64,000 nt of DNA from Galdieria partita (GCA_025991245.1 BQMJ01000010.1:62001-126000), one strand, 5' to 3'. Shown: positions 9,329 to 21,316, numbered from the stretch's first letter. Notes: generated by a model from the letters alone, not told the origin. Numbers and translations are program-made.

Positions 9329-10933
9329 ATGTCAACCGCAAAGGTTTTACGAAGTATATTTGTTGCAACGAAAACGTTTTGTGACTTTTCCCGCCGAAGT
9401 GTTCACTCGTGGAATCAGTCAGAAACAAAGCTATCACGCCCAGAATATTCCTCTATACTATCTGCTCGATTCAGTGAAGGATTTAAAAACGAGGAAACGT
9501 TACTGTTGAATGGCAATGTCCAAAAAGCTCCGGGTAATGGAATATTTATGGTTTCAGGGCCACCAGGAGTTGGTCTCAACACCGTCGTTGATGAAGCAGT
9601 GGAGAGATTCTTGGAACGCAAAGATTCCTGGCAGATAGAAGAGGACGACAACGCACCTCGATTGGTAATAGATTTGGACTGCAAAGAGAGTTCAAATCCC
9701 ATACAAGGGGTTGTGGAGTTGCTGACCAGTAAAGTTTTTGGCCATCAAGTTCTATCGTCGGAATCGCCGTTGAAGGTATTGCAAGCCTTTCACAAAGGTT
9801 GGGAGACTCGAGGTTTTCTTGAAACGAGTGCTTTCACTCTTCCTGTCCATGAAAACAGCAAAACACCAGCAATCTATGATGAAAAGCAATCATTCTTGTG
9901 GCAAGTTGAGAAGCATTCGAGAAACTTGGTGACTAGTCATCCCTTTCATTCCGCTGTGCAAACTCTTCTTTCTATCAGTCAACCTTATTTCAACAAACAC
10001 AGTCCTTGTTCTTCCGTATCTCCATCCAAGAATGACCAAGTAAACTGGTATCAGTTTTGTTTCGTAGTGGATTTACTGCATTGGGTGCAGCCCTTGATTC
10101 GTGTAGTCATCATTTTACGAAATTTGGAGTCGTTGTTGGATCCTTCGCACCCAAATGCTGCAAGTAGGCATTATTTTCATGATATGTTGTTGTTGAGAAG
10201 ATCAAAGGAAGGAAAACGGCTTCCATTGGTTGTCACGGTACATCAAACGCTTCCTTATGTGGACCTTCATCCGTCTATCGCACCATCCGAACATCTTCAA
10301 ATATTTCCATTGCGAAGGACTCAAACGCGGGCGTTTCTGAAACTTTTTGGTTTGACTTGTGATGATAAAGTATTTGAAATCATTTACAAGCATATTGGTG
10401 GCAACTGTGGAGATCTTGTATGGTTCGTTCAACTTTGTGATAATCCTCAACCCAATGCCAAGTATGTTAAAAATGTACTTGAAAGAATGAAATCGGAAAG
10501 AGAGGAACGACAAAGGTTGCGTTTATTGAGTGCGGCAGAAAAATGGCATGTGCCGGTAGTCGATTTGGTTTCTATTTTAGATGCTGCAAAGAGAATTCAA
10601 TATCGAATATTCGTCAATGGCCATTTCGGAGCAGAAGTTTGGGGTTACGATGCTACGAAAGCTATTGTGGAAAGTGATTTGTATTATCGTTTTATGGATC
10701 CTCCTATGATTATACCATCGAATCTTTGCCAATCTATTATTCCTAGTCTTTCTCGTAACTTGAAAAAGATACTACCTGCATCCACGCTTTGGTGGTATCG
10801 TACAAAACGACTGACAGGAATGTATAGTTTGGGTCCACTCAAGAGACCTATTGAGCGTTTAGATCATTTGGTGGATAGAGAAAATCTCAGAGACCTGAAA
10901 CACTACGATATCCCCGCTATTCGATTCAAATAG
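9329..10933 (+). CDS. Predicted organellar P-loop NTPase-like protein with altered Walker A
   Basis: Intronless, 534 residues from an ATG. The first 45 residues are rich in Arg, Ser and Lys with almost no acidic residue until residue 32, like a mitochondrial or plastid presequence. Near residue 75 is FMVSGPPGVGLNTVVDEAVE, placed and shaped like a Walker A loop, but the invariant lysine is replaced (GPPGVGLNT). RVVIILRNLESLL near residue 270 is at the Walker B position without a clear acidic pair, and PLVVTVHQTLPYV follows like sensor 1 of AAA or STAND ATPases. No specific family is recognised. ATP binding or hydrolysis may have been lost. Its stop lies 10 bp from the convergent stop of the DOP1 gene. 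Confidence 0.5.
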   Translation: MSTAKVLRSIFVATKTFCDFSRRSVHSWNQSETKLSRPEYSSILSARFSEGFKNEETLLLNGNVQKAPGNGIFMVSGPPGVGLNTVVDEAVERFLERKDSWQIEEDDNAPRLVIDLDCKESSNPIQGVVELLTSKVFGHQVLSSESPLKVLQAFHKGWETRGFLETSAFTLPVHENSKTPAIYDEKQSFLWQVEKHSRNLVTSHPFHSAVQTLLSISQPYFNKHSPCSSVSPSKNDQVNWYQFCFVVDLLHWVQPLIRVVIILRNLESLLDPSHPNAASRHYFHDMLLLRRSKEGKRLPLVVTVHQTLPYVDLHPSIAPSEHLQIFPLRRTQTRAFLKLFGLTCDDKVFEIIYKHIGGNCGDLVWFVQLCDNPQPNAKYVKNVLERMKSEREERQRLRLLSAAEKWHVPVVDLVSILDAAKRIQYRIFVNGHFGAEVWGYDATKAIVESDLYYRFMDPPMIIPSNLCQSIIPSLSRNLKKILPASTLWWYRTKRLTGMYSLGPLKRPIERLDHLVDRENLRDLKHYDIPAIRFK

Positions 10934-10943
10934 AGTGCCAATC

Positions 10944-13900
10944 TCAAGTTATCGAATCGAGAAACTCTCTTTCGATCAATTCTTCTGCTGCTTTTTGAGA
11001 AACAGGTATCGTCCGCCAAATAGTTTCGGTTGCTCTTCTTTCTAGTGCCATAGCAAAGGCAACCAAATATTCCTCTTCTTCAGTGGGTTCATCAGGACTT
11101 TTGAATTCAAAAGGAAGCCCTTGTTGAAGTTGATTTTCGATAGTGGCTTCAAAAGGTTTGACTTTTTCTTGCCAAGAAGGAACACTTCTTAACCAGTTCC
11201 CAATCACAGGAATGGAAACATCATCGTCCATACCCGTAGTAGCTTGATTCAAGGATGGCTGCAACTCACCCGAAAAGAAAAAGTTTTTGGTGTAAATAAA
11301 GTCGGACATTCCAAATAATAGCAAGTAATCAATCGTTCTCAATGCTGCAATCCACAACGGGCGATGAGTATTGGGATGACTCAATATTTGAAACAATTCC
11401 ATTTGCAACCAAACACGGAACATAGCCATGTGTGGCTCACTATATCGAATCAACAACACTCTCATACCCAACAAACATTCCTTGTGCACCTGGACGGATG
11501 AAATTTCTATGGCTTCGTTCCATCTTTCCAACAGCAATGGCAACTGTGCAGCAAACTGGTTACTACCACCTGCGTAAAAACAGAACGAAATTCGTCTCAA
11601 AATACGGCAACACGTGGTATTTTCCGTATCGCGTGTTTTCAAAAGAACGCTGCCGATGGCGTTGTTGCTCGCAAGTGAATGAAAACTGGTCATCAATAGA
11701 TGCCAGCTGGTGGTAGAAAGTTGGTCATGAGCAGCCGTAGGAGAGTTCTGGATAGGGTGATGGTTGCTGCGGGATTCAAAGAATATCCTTTCCGGGGAAG
11801 AAGATGGACCACTTTCAACAACTTGGGGACTATTCACACTTTCTCCACTGGATCCTCCTCCTATCATCAATAAGACACCAATCACACGAGCAAATTCTTT
11901 CAGAAATGATTCATTCTTATGCTTGAATATGTTGTTGGATTCCAATAAACTCATGACTTCTTTTCTCATGACTCTTATTACCCAAGGATACGAACAACAA
12001 CTGCTTAACAGTCGCGCTGCTTCAACTGCACATTCCATTTCATGACAAGCTATAGTAGGACGATTACCCACTCTACGAATAGTCTGCACTGCGACATTTA
12101 CAATTTGTTGACTTACTGGCAAGCCAATACTCGTCTCCCAATCTCCTCCTGTATTTGCCAATATCGAAGTATGTGAATTGGAACTCGAAATGAGTTCGAA
12201 AACGGGAGCAATGGTCATGGAAAGAATTGAAAAGGCTCTCAAGATAACTTGTAAAGCGGATTCGGAATACGGAACTTGGCTCTTAACCGGATTCAATGAA
12301 GTTCGTTGTTGAATGGAACCACCTGCAATGGAGCAACAGTTTTTCACCAAATATAAAAATAATTCGGTCCAATCTTTCTGAAAACTGCGGTCGACTAAGG
12401 GATACAAAACACGGACAATGAATGCAGTCATAAGCCTTAAAGCGATGAAGAATGCGATGGGTCTCTCACTACAGATGTTCAAAGCATCTCGAAGACAATA
12501 GGAAACATGAGGCCATGCTGCCAATAAATCGGCACTCCCTTCACCTGGTTCACTACAGCTAGAAATATACCATTCCATGAAAGATAATAGGGATATTATA
12601 CATCTCTCTGGAGAAACCAATTGGAAAAATTCACTGGCACAAAACAATGTACTAGTGGAACCTTCTGATAGAAAAGAAGACAGACGAACGACTGAAGAGA
12701 TACTTCATTTGTGGCAATATGGAAACTTAAACAACCTTCCTTACCTGATAACGCAGATTTATCCAATTTTGGTGGAACAATACTAAGTATCCAGCTCTCC
12801 AATTCATCTTCCGTGGAAGAATGCAATGAATGATGTGCCGATTGACTAGTTTCACTAGAAGGATTACGAGAAGTTCCAGAAGTTTGTTTAGAAAACGACA
12901 CAGCTGCTGCTGCTGCCAATTCAGAGCAACTCGATAGAACAAGTTCGGGTGTTACCACATCTGTAGCATGTAACAATTCAAATACGACCTCTGCAGAAGG
13001 ATAATTACTTCTTAATGAAGCGAACTTGTCATCTTGCGACTCGCTTTCACTTCTGTACTGAGTTCGATCATGTGATGAGGATTGTAAGATACGATCTTCC
13101 CAAAAAACAGTTATAGCTGCCAAAGTATCCACTGGATGCTTACGGAATAATAAATCGACTATGTAGATACACCAAGTTCGATGCAGAGAGAAATACTTTG
13201 GCGAAGACTGAAGTCGCAAAGTTTCTTCATCTTCTCGTTCTGAAAGACTTAACCACGGTTGTAACCAACTATCTACTAACCAAGCAATCAACGAAACCAA
13301 CTGGTTCATGACCAGCCGACGAATAACTTCTTGTCGAGGATCAATCATTTTCTCGGCTTGCTCCAAACTCTCTTTTCCCCAAACGTCTCTGACCAAGTCG
13401 TTGATTAGCCGAAAAGGATTGAGAGTAGCACGGACTGACTTTGCAGACTGGGATGGTTGAGTACCTACCTGAAACGTTCTTAGTTCGCTTGAAGGCGCAG
13501 CATTCCACGTTACATTCTCATTGGTCCATATCGAAGACAAGGTACCATCCTTGACTGCTTGCCGATGTATTTGAAACACTCTTTTAAGCACTCTGTACAA
13601 GCCACTAATGAGTAGCAAAAGTCGTTCCAACACTCGTTCCTCAACTTGTTGCTTCGTATCAGTCGCGAATAAGCTTTCTAGTTGTTCTCCAACAACTGTT
13701 ACAAATGTTTCCGTAAGAAATGGCAACGTATACTGAGTCACATGTACGATATCTTCCGTGAACTGTATCCACTTTTGAGCCAATACAATTGCATTTCCGT
13801 CAGTATTACTGAAACTTTGACGTATTCCTTGCAAATAACACGACTGAAATAAGGAGTGACTTTCCATCCATGGAAGACTGCCTTCTGATGTCAAACCATT

Positions 13901-16900
13901 GGTTACTGCATTTGCATGAATTTGTTGAAAATGAAGAGATTCTGGAACTCCCCAAACGGCTCCTTGATACAACATTATTCTCTCCAGAATTTCCAACAGG
14001 ATTCGTTGCAGAGACTCATCTCTTATCTTTACAGCTTTATCTAGTGCTAACAATACCGACGGGTAAATATTCAATGACAAATCTCTACCGATTTCCGGCA
14101 TGGGTTGAATAAACTCCAATAAATTCCATATAATATTTGCAGCATTGTTATACATAGACGAGAAAAATGTACAAGGATCCTCAGAGCCGGTAAAGGTGAC
14201 CATCCAATCGTTCTTAGTTTGGTACTTCAACAGACTCAGATCGTCAATATACGGCAACAAGTCTTTCTCATCCCATTTAGTCTGCTGTTCCCATCGTTGC
14301 GATAAATTACTTTGTATGTCACTCTGCAAAAAGCTCAGAGAAATAAGGGCAATCACATGATAATATTCTGACGGGCGAAATAAAGCGCCAGGGAATACAA
14401 TTTCTGTATTCCTGTCTAAAGTTTCAAGTTGTTGGTCTCGACTTCTTCTAGTTTTCGTCGATAAAGATGAAGTTTGTGATGTTTCTTCCACTTGTCCAAC
14501 ATCGTTACTAACAAATGTAGAAGATAAACGACCCATAATAAAATGAGATGACTGCAGTCGAGTAAATATAAGAGCATCTCTTTCCAACAAAACATAGCGA
14601 TATGAGGAAATTGTGCTGATTACGTTATTCAATTGTTGCAATCCATATCGTGCACGGGGGGCATCTTCTATATTCTCTATACAATTCAAATGACTATTCC
14701 AATAAAAGTTAGAGGAAAGAATAGAATCGATCAAAATATCCAAAATACTACTTGGCTGGTAGCAAAAACAATCCAATAGCCAATTAGCTGCACATGCCTT
14801 TACCGATTCGTCGGGGTCATTCAAAAGGTCGATAGCATCTAAAGTACATATTGGAGGTGGTGAGCTACTCAACTGGTAATCCAATACTTTCAAAGCATAA
14901 GTACAAGACTTCAAATATAAAAGTTTAGTCCTTACCAAATTTCCACAACATTCCAAAGCATTCCAAATTTTTCAATCTCTCTATACCAGCTCGACTATTC
15001 AACTGTTTGCAAATAATTCTTTGTGCTAACAGAGGAAAACATTTTTGTAAAGAAAACCACACTTGTGCAACTCGAATAGAGCAATTTTCTGCTGATGGAT
15101 GCAAATGACTCCACCAATGTAACAAGACAGGTGAGATAAAATGGTCTAAACTAATTTCTGTTTTCGTCTGCGCCTGACGTTCCAAAATACTTCCAGGTTG
15201 TTCTTCTATCGCACCTGAAACCTGTCCTACAGCATCATTCGATTCCGTAAAGCTCTTGTATAAAGCAAATAATTCCACAAATTGTTGAACTCCACAATGT
15301 GCAACAGTAAACTGAGATGATAAACTTTGTCGCTGGGCAAGTTTCCACAATTCATCACACAACTCGTTCGACTGCAATGAAGAGCACAACAAACGCAATG
15401 TGGAACCCATCTGCAAAAGAAATTTTTCAAAGTGAGCTAAATCTTGTCCCGACTCCCACTGCAAGCTTCCTATCTTAGAACCACGACAAGGTGATGTCTG
15501 GGAAAGAAGTGTCTCCGTTATCCAAATTTCCATCGAATGGATAAAATCCACAGCAATAGATTTGAACTGACTAAAATGTTTATCTCGTACAAAGTCTCCA
15601 TCCAAACTTGAAAGATATACAAACACAGTTCGACTAAAAAAGTCCCATACAGCTTTGTGATGCTTCCAAACCCAAAACTGTTCACAAGAGTTCAAACAAT
15701 ATTCTCTCATAAATTTTAAGGTATGCTGCATAACTCTTATACACCAACCTGTAAGGTTTTCTTGTTTGCTGACTGGTAGCTCCAGGACATATGAAAATGC
15801 TTTCCATCTCAAACAAGTCAACTGCTCAACATTCGACTGAAGAAGTTCTTCAATCTTTGATAAAAGTGGTGTAAAACAAGCTCCGCCCAACAACTCTACA
15901 AAGAGTCGCTCCATTTCATGACAACTAGACGAATACGATTTTGTCAAGTCAACGAACTTTTTGGAGCTGCTAAAAGTTTTACTCTTTTCTGTACTTGATG
16001 AATCAACGCGACCCAATTCTGCAGATTTCCGATTCATATGAAGTACTTGTAGACAGGCAAAACCACAGTCCAACAGCTCTAACGCAATCTTATCTTTAAG
16101 TCTATTTTGTAACTGCTGCCGCTCAAATAATGAATAGACAATGATCAGAAAGTCCCAACTGTGATTGTCGCTGTTGCTTGGAATCTGTAGAAATCCTTTC
16201 AAGGCGGCCACGATAAGCTCCAGATTATCTTTCATTTCAATTGTGGAATAGTTCTCATCCATATTCGGAGAAAACTCATCTTTCTCTTCCAAAACCCAAG
16301 CTAAGACTCTTTTGGAAATGGAAGGATCTCGATGTGAAAGACATTTGAGAACTTTCTGTACCAAATCTATACAATCTTCTCTAAAAACACTTTCAACAGT
16401 TGAAATTGGAATATTCGAACTAAGAAAATCCAAAATAGCTCTCTGTACTAGGATATGATTGTCCTCAAGACATAATATTATAGCAGGTTTCATCACGTCA
16501 ATCCTACAATTATATTAGAAACTCCATATTTTGAAGAAGAACTAACCAACTTACCAAGATTCATTTATGGAAAGCTGTCCTGCTTTAGACTGGAGATAGT
16601 TTAAAGCATTCAAACGACACGCAGGAAAATCACTTATTGTGCGCCAAAATATTTGGAAAAAAAAGACATCGTTGGAAAGACGACTTCGAATAACGTCAAG
16701 TAGGTTTGTAAGTCTCAAATACAACTCTCCAGACTCATCGTCCAAGCCAGGAAGAATAGAAGCAAAAAGACCCTGCAATAAACTTGCCAAGAAATCTTCT
16801 GACAAGTTTATGAAATATTTTTCAAACAATTGCAGTAGCAACGGACGTGTGGTCGTTGATGCTGCTGGATAAAGAGGAAATAAGCCCAATCCGAACAAGT

Positions 16901-17277
16901 GCATATCCCGAAGTGTCAACGCTGAGTGGAATCTACTAAATACAATGTCATAAACTTCCAGTGCCTTAAGGTGAACTCCTATTTAAAAAGTTATACAAGT
17001 ATTTTCAAATACATTCCAACCAATTACCACTCGGAAGTGACTTTGAAAGACACTGTGCCAGTCTTTTTGCGACTTCATGTTTGTGTGGAAGACAAGGAAC
17101 GTCTTGAAACTTCTGAAGTAGTCTTCCAAGTCGTTGTAAATCTCGAATCAAGTCAGCCCAATCTTCTGCTCTTTTAAAAGAAGCTAAAATAGTGCTAACT
17201 TCTGTCCTTAAAGTTCTAAACTTTGCCTTGAGTTTAGGATCGGATATCGCTGCTTCACGAGACTCATCAGAAGACAT
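10944..17277 (-). CDS. DOP1: DOP1 (Dopey) homologue, Golgi-endosome traffic
   Basis: Five exons on the minus strand: 17028-17277, 16555-16978, 14936-16503, 12745-14886 and 10944-12691. Phases agree throughout and give 2043 residues. The N-terminal Dopey domain is clear: AEDWADLIRDLQRLGRLLQ, then across the first intron VHLKALEVYDIVF, then LFPLYPAAST, a block ending in FASILPGLDDESGELYLRL, and later IILCLEDNHILVQRAILDF. The long remainder is helical and weakly conserved, as in the family. In yeast and animals DOP1 works with MON2 at the trans-Golgi and endosomes in retrograde traffic, and human DOPEY1 links to kinesin-1. The length fits family members (about 1700-2500). Internal acceptors are AG after pyrimidine-poor tracts, so the 14887-14935 intron is the least certain join. 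Confidence 0.85.
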
Positions 17278-17423
17278 CCCTTAATTCTCAAAGACTCGTA
17301 TCTTATGTCGTATTTTATTTCAATTATGAAGAGAAGGAAATGCATCAACTCAGAGAAAACTACAAGTACTCAATAGGCAAAAGTAAACTCTATTATGTCT
17401 TTGACGAAAACCTAACCCGGTTG

Positions 17424-18206
17424 TCAAACGGACTCTTCGTCACTATCTTGCAAGATTTTGTGTTTTTTACTAGAATGAGACTTGGAATCGCCAAAAACTT
17501 CTCCCTCTTCCTCTTGTGAAGAACTATTAATGTCTTTTTCTTCTTCTCCTTCGTCTGTCGAGTAGCTATTCGTGCTACTTTTTGGTGAATCAACAACAGC
17601 ACTTCCCAACGACATTCCTGCCCTTTTCCTTTTGCCAGAATCTTGTAAGATATTGCTAGCATCCAAACTTTTCAACTCTTTCTCGTGTTCTAATTTGGCT
17701 CGCAACGACTTCAGTTGTTTCTCCGTAAGCAGCAATGGATCTTTCGTCACTCCCTTATTTCTCAAATATTCTTTAACAATCTCTATTTTTTCGTCTTTCT
17801 TTTCCACACCTTTTAGCTTGTTTATAGGAAGACCAAGACCCAGTTGACGACAGACTTTAGTCAACCGGTGATAGGTGTTTCCATCAACTGGAGCACTGAT
17901 TTCTTCTTTCTTAATAGCTAGTTTTCGTTTTCCTTTTGCTTGTTTTACTTCTTTAGTGGACGTCTCGCTTCTGATTTTGTCTGGTTGTTGTAAGCTAGTG
18001 ATATGTCTATCGATAGCGACCTTTACGAGCTCAGTAAGTTGTTCGTCATAAGATTCTTCAACATTTATCTGTTTTTTAAGAAGTTCCTTCACTTTACGAA
18101 TGGTTAGTGTATTCAAATCTCCTCCATTGACTATACTCAAAGCAGCAGCGACAATACTTTCCTTTAGATCGCTTGGCAAGTCCGACCCGCCACTCTGAAG
18201 GGCCAT
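17424..18206 (-). CDS. HIRIP3-like histone H2A-H2B chaperone with DEK-C-like N-terminus
   Basis: Intronless, 260 residues. Residues 10-75 (SIVNGGDLNTLTIRKVKELL) look like a DEK C-terminal winged-helix domain. Residues about 105-185 (YHRLTKVCRQLGLGLPINKL to ELKSLDASNIL) resemble the conserved end of HIRIP3, including the closing SLDxxNI signature, followed by a basic SGKRKRAG patch and an acidic, serine-rich tail. HIRIP3 binds H2A-H2B through a CHZ-like motif and is a CK2 target; several SxEEE-type sites fit that. The protein is much shorter than animal HIRIP3. Chaperone role is inferred from this resemblance. Confidence 0.6.
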   Translation of the reverse strand: MALQSGGSDLPSDLKESIVAAALSIVNGGDLNTLTIRKVKELLKKQINVEESYDEQLTELVKVAIDRHITSLQQPDKIRSETSTKEVKQAKGKRKLAIKKEEISAPVDGNTYHRLTKVCRQLGLGLPINKLKGVEKKDEKIEIVKEYLRNKGVTKDPLLLTEKQLKSLRAKLEHEKELKSLDASNILQDSGKRKRAGMSLGSAVVDSPKSSTNSYSTDEGEEEKDINSSSQEEEGEVFGDSKSHSSKKHKILQDSDEESV

Positions 18207-18498
18207 TCAACGACATAACTAACAATGGGACGACTTGCTTTTCAGGATTTCAGACTTTCTTGATGTACGGTACGAGATCCATTCTTATTTTCCACTAGTC
18301 ATCTTTTGCAAGTCTTCCTTTTATGCATACTTAGGAAGGTAATATTAGAAAGCAAGAGAGAATTCAACTGAAAACAAGTTGCAACCGACAGATGGCCAAC
18401 TCGATTACTGAAACCAAACTGGTTGACAGTGTATGAATAAACACACATTCAATCTTCATTTTGTTTGCTTTCATTCTAAAGGTTCACACATTCGATAT

Positions 18499-19314
18499 CT
18501 ATTCAGCTTTATTGGATCGATAACCCACTGCGAGTCTATCACGCGAACGACTCGACAAATTCCTATCTGTACTTGCTGCTGATGTCTTCCACTCCTGCTC
18601 AAATTGCTCAGCTTCTTCTGGTGTCATATTCACATATTTATCTTCTTTGAATATTTTGCCACTTTTGTCTCTTCTCTGTCTCGTTTCTCGTCCGCGGCCA
18701 CCCTTCTCTCTACTATAGGATACTTCTTCCTTTCCTTCTCGCGTATCCCTTTCCATATGTGTAGTCTCTTTCAACCCACCAACGCGTTTCGAACTCGTCT
18801 TTTTCTCCCTTAGTTGCCCGTCTGGACCAACCGACTGAAAAGAAGAATAACTATATACCTGCACGTTATCACCTTCCCAGTTATCAAACCAATGGTCACC
18901 ACTCAAAGGCCCCATTCCTGATAACAAGGAATCAAATGAACCAAAACCACTCATTAATGAACCAAAGCCTCCAAAAAACGACTGCAGTTGTCCAAATGGT
19001 TCTCCCATAGAAGCCATATTTTGACGTCTCCGCAACTTTCTGTGTTCCGAAGAACTGCTACCTGCACAGTCTTGGTTTGAGTCTCTTCTCTTTTTCCTTT
19101 GTAATATTTCCACTTGTTGGTTTTCGTCTTGTTCTGAGTTGGTCAAACTGTTTTGGGAATGTTGTTCAGTTACTTCCTGTGGTTCCTCAACAGTTGCAGT
19201 TACGTGCTCATTAGGTTCTGTCCTCAAAACTTGTTCAGAATTTTCGTCCATTTCTTCTACCACTACTTTAGAATGTTTATCGGAGTGCCTCGTTTTACTG
19301 TGTTTGGTAGTCAT
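18499..19314 (-). CDS. Myeloid leukemia factor (MLF) family protein
   Basis: Intronless, 271 residues. After an acidic, low-complexity N-terminus of about 95 residues comes the MLF-type region: a Gly/Phe/Met-rich stretch (MGEPFGQLQSFFGGFGSLMS), then VQVYSYSSFQSVGPDGQ, ETTHMERDTREGKEEVSYSR and DKSGKIFKEDKYVNMTPEEA. The order YSYSS..., G..G...ET..T.RD..., and a final basic segment is characteristic of Mlf1-interacting family proteins. Animal MLFs shuttle to the nucleus, bind 14-3-3 and chaperones, and affect transcription and protein aggregates. The role in algae is unknown. Confidence 0.75.
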   Translation of the reverse strand: MTTKHSKTRHSDKHSKVVVEEMDENSEQVLRTEPNEHVTATVEEPQEVTEQHSQNSLTNSEQDENQQVEILQRKKRRDSNQDCAGSSSSEHRKLRRRQNMASMGEPFGQLQSFFGGFGSLMSGFGSFDSLLSGMGPLSGDHWFDNWEGDNVQVYSYSSFQSVGPDGQLREKKTSSKRVGGLKETTHMERDTREGKEEVSYSREKGGRGRETRQRRDKSGKIFKEDKYVNMTPEEAEQFEQEWKTSAASTDRNLSSRSRDRLAVGYRSNKAE

Positions 19315-19515
19315 ACTATGGAAAGCCAGGGGGTCACCACCAACTGGGTAGGTTGAATGTTCTACAACAATGAAGAATCAAACGATCACAAGTTGCATTT
19401 CAAAGGAACCATACAATGACGATATGGTTATCCATACACAATGAACATAACATTCAACACGTTCTATTCCATGTCTACAACCGTGGGCGATCGCTGAACA
19501 ACTTGTTCCCACACC

Positions 19516-19521
19516 ACGTGA
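19516..19521. promoter_or_regulatory. G-box-like CACGTG
   Basis: A palindromic CACGTG (context CCACGTGA) in the 569-bp divergent region 19315-19883 between the MLF gene and the GNAAP-module gene. It is a typical bZIP/bHLH recognition core, though a 6-bp match alone is weak evidence. The rest of the region shows only the TATA-like element reported separately. Confidence 0.35.
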
Positions 19522-19695
19522 AGTATCCCGTCGAACGGACATTTGTTCCAACTTACCTCGGCGGCGGTTTTCTAGACAAGGGATCGATTTGATTGGTTGA
19601 CTAGCTGAGCCTATTCACATCAGCCGTTGATTGTGTGTACCGACCACCGACAACTGTTTCCAGTGTAAGACAATCTTGTTCAAAAGATTAAAGTC

Positions 19696-19708
19696 TATAT
19701 ATAAATAG
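19696..19708 (+). promoter_or_regulatory. TATA-box-like element
   Basis: TATATATAAATAG lies about 175 bp before the ATG at 19884, at a plausible place for the core promoter of the plus-strand gene. No transcription start is known. Confidence 0.4.
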
Positions 19709-19883
19709 AATAATACTTTCTATAGATCTCAGTATCTAGTAGACACAGTTACTCTTTAGGGCTTCGGATTGTGCATACTTTGCCTCGTGATTGAATCGTT
19801 GAATACTGAACAGCGGTTTACTTGAACCTTCTTCCACTTGACAGAATCATTTGCAATACAAGTTTAGGCATCTGTTGGGGACG

Positions 19884-21188
19884 ATGAGGTTGAGAAATTT
19901 ATCACGCCAAAGTCGACGCTCTTGTACCCCAAACTATAGAGAAGACGACAATTTGTCTAGTTCACTGTCCAGACCAATCGTGGTAGACTTGACCTCCAAC
20001 AATACCAAGACCCATTTACGCAAGACAGGCATGACAGAGGAACTATTTGAGGAAGATAGCAAGGAAGGAAGAAAGCCGACAAGGGGCTCCAGTAGAAAGA
20101 CACCTTGTCGTCCCAACTATCGTTTTAGGAAGAGTAACTCCAACACTAGTTTTGGTGAACAAGATGAGATATCGTCATCATCATCTGATGAAGACTCAGT
20201 CAACTCCAACAGTAGTGAAGAAACAAGATTATCGTTTTCTTCTTCGCTAGATTCCGATGAACAGGAAATATCATGGAACACTTCAGAAAGTTCGGCAACT
20301 GCTGTTAGAAGAAAGAGAAGACTGGAAGATTTTGAAGATGGTGAACATGTGACTATTTGGAACTGTGTAGAACGCAGAAAGATTGCTGGAAATGCTGCTC
20401 CGTTAGCTAAGAATCTGAAAAAATACTTTGAAAAGCATCCAGAATGTGAAATCTATTCAGGACAAGATATTTTAGAAGACACAGGATTTTCAGATATAAA
20501 GAGAAGTTTGACAGTATCACAAGCAACTGGAGGAGGCGGACATGTTTCCATTTGGAATCGCGTAGAGAAAAGGAAGATCGCAGGGAACGCTGCACCTCTT
20601 TGGAAGAATTTAGAAAACTATTTGCAGAAGCATCCGGAATGTGAAGTATATAATGGACAAGACAAGGAGATTTTGGAGCGAAAGAGGCAGAAATCGAAAC
20701 AATTTCGCTTGACCCAACGAGACTCTAAAAGGATAAAGAGAGTATCGAATTCAGCGAGTGATGTTTTCGATGAATCCAGTGTTTCTTCTGTAGCTAAGGA
20801 GGAAATGCGTATGAATACAGTGAAGAACAAAGTTGAAATGGAAGAAAATAAGGATATTGTTATTGTGAAAGATTCGAAAGAAGATGAGATGGCATTGTTT
20901 GTGGATTCCGTATTTTCAGATTACACAAAGGACTTGGCTACTTTTACTTGGAACGACGACTTCGTTTCCTATAAAAGGGAAAGAGTTCCTTTTATGGAGG
21001 ATGTCTTTGTGGTGGATCATTCTAAAGGGACAAGAACCTCCAAAAGTGATGAAGATGCAGCTCTAGAGTTGAGTGAAGAGGAGTTGAGTTTACTGAATGA
21101 TGATTTGGATGTTTTAGTTGATTTTTCGGCAAACAATTGTTTCTCATCTTCATTTTATGTGACGTCTGGAGAAGCTCTTTCACTTTGA
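19884..21188 (+). CDS. Nuclear-type protein with duplicated WN...GNAAP module
   Basis: One exon, 434 residues from the ATG at 19884 (MRLRNLSRQSRRS). Basic and serine-rich patches precede two copies of a module of about 45 residues: HVTIWNCVERRKIAGNAAPL...KHPECEIYSGQD and HVSIWNRVEKRKIAGNAAPL...KHPECEVYNGQD, near residues 156-200 and 220-265. Both are followed by basic segments, and the C-terminus is acidic (SEEELSLLNDDLDVLVDF), like an activation domain. Similar WN..xRRKxxGNAAP sequences are, to my recollection, found in plant and algal nuclear proteins, but I cannot name a family. A DNA- or chromatin-linked role is a guess. Confidence 0.6.
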   Translation: MRLRNLSRQSRRSCTPNYREDDNLSSSLSRPIVVDLTSNNTKTHLRKTGMTEELFEEDSKEGRKPTRGSSRKTPCRPNYRFRKSNSNTSFGEQDEISSSSSDEDSVNSNSSEETRLSFSSSLDSDEQEISWNTSESSATAVRRKRRLEDFEDGEHVTIWNCVERRKIAGNAAPLAKNLKKYFEKHPECEIYSGQDILEDTGFSDIKRSLTVSQATGGGGHVSIWNRVEKRKIAGNAAPLWKNLENYLQKHPECEVYNGQDKEILERKRQKSKQFRLTQRDSKRIKRVSNSASDVFDESSVSSVAKEEMRMNTVKNKVEMEENKDIVIVKDSKEDEMALFVDSVFSDYTKDLATFTWNDDFVSYKRERVPFMEDVFVVDHSKGTRTSKSDEDAALELSEEELSLLNDDLDVLVDFSANNCFSSSFYVTSGEALSL

Positions 21189-21296
21189 TTCTCTTTGGAA
21201 GAAATGTAGAGTTGGTAATAGTAGGGTAGGGCATTTGGAATAGAATATGACAGCAGCATTGGTGTTGAGGAAACGTTTCATAGACAAGTTTTATTC

Positions 21297-21316
21297 TATA
21301 ATATATATATATATAT
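21297..21316. repeat. (TA)n microsatellite
   Basis: About ten TA units just downstream of the GNAAP-module gene. Confidence 0.8.
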
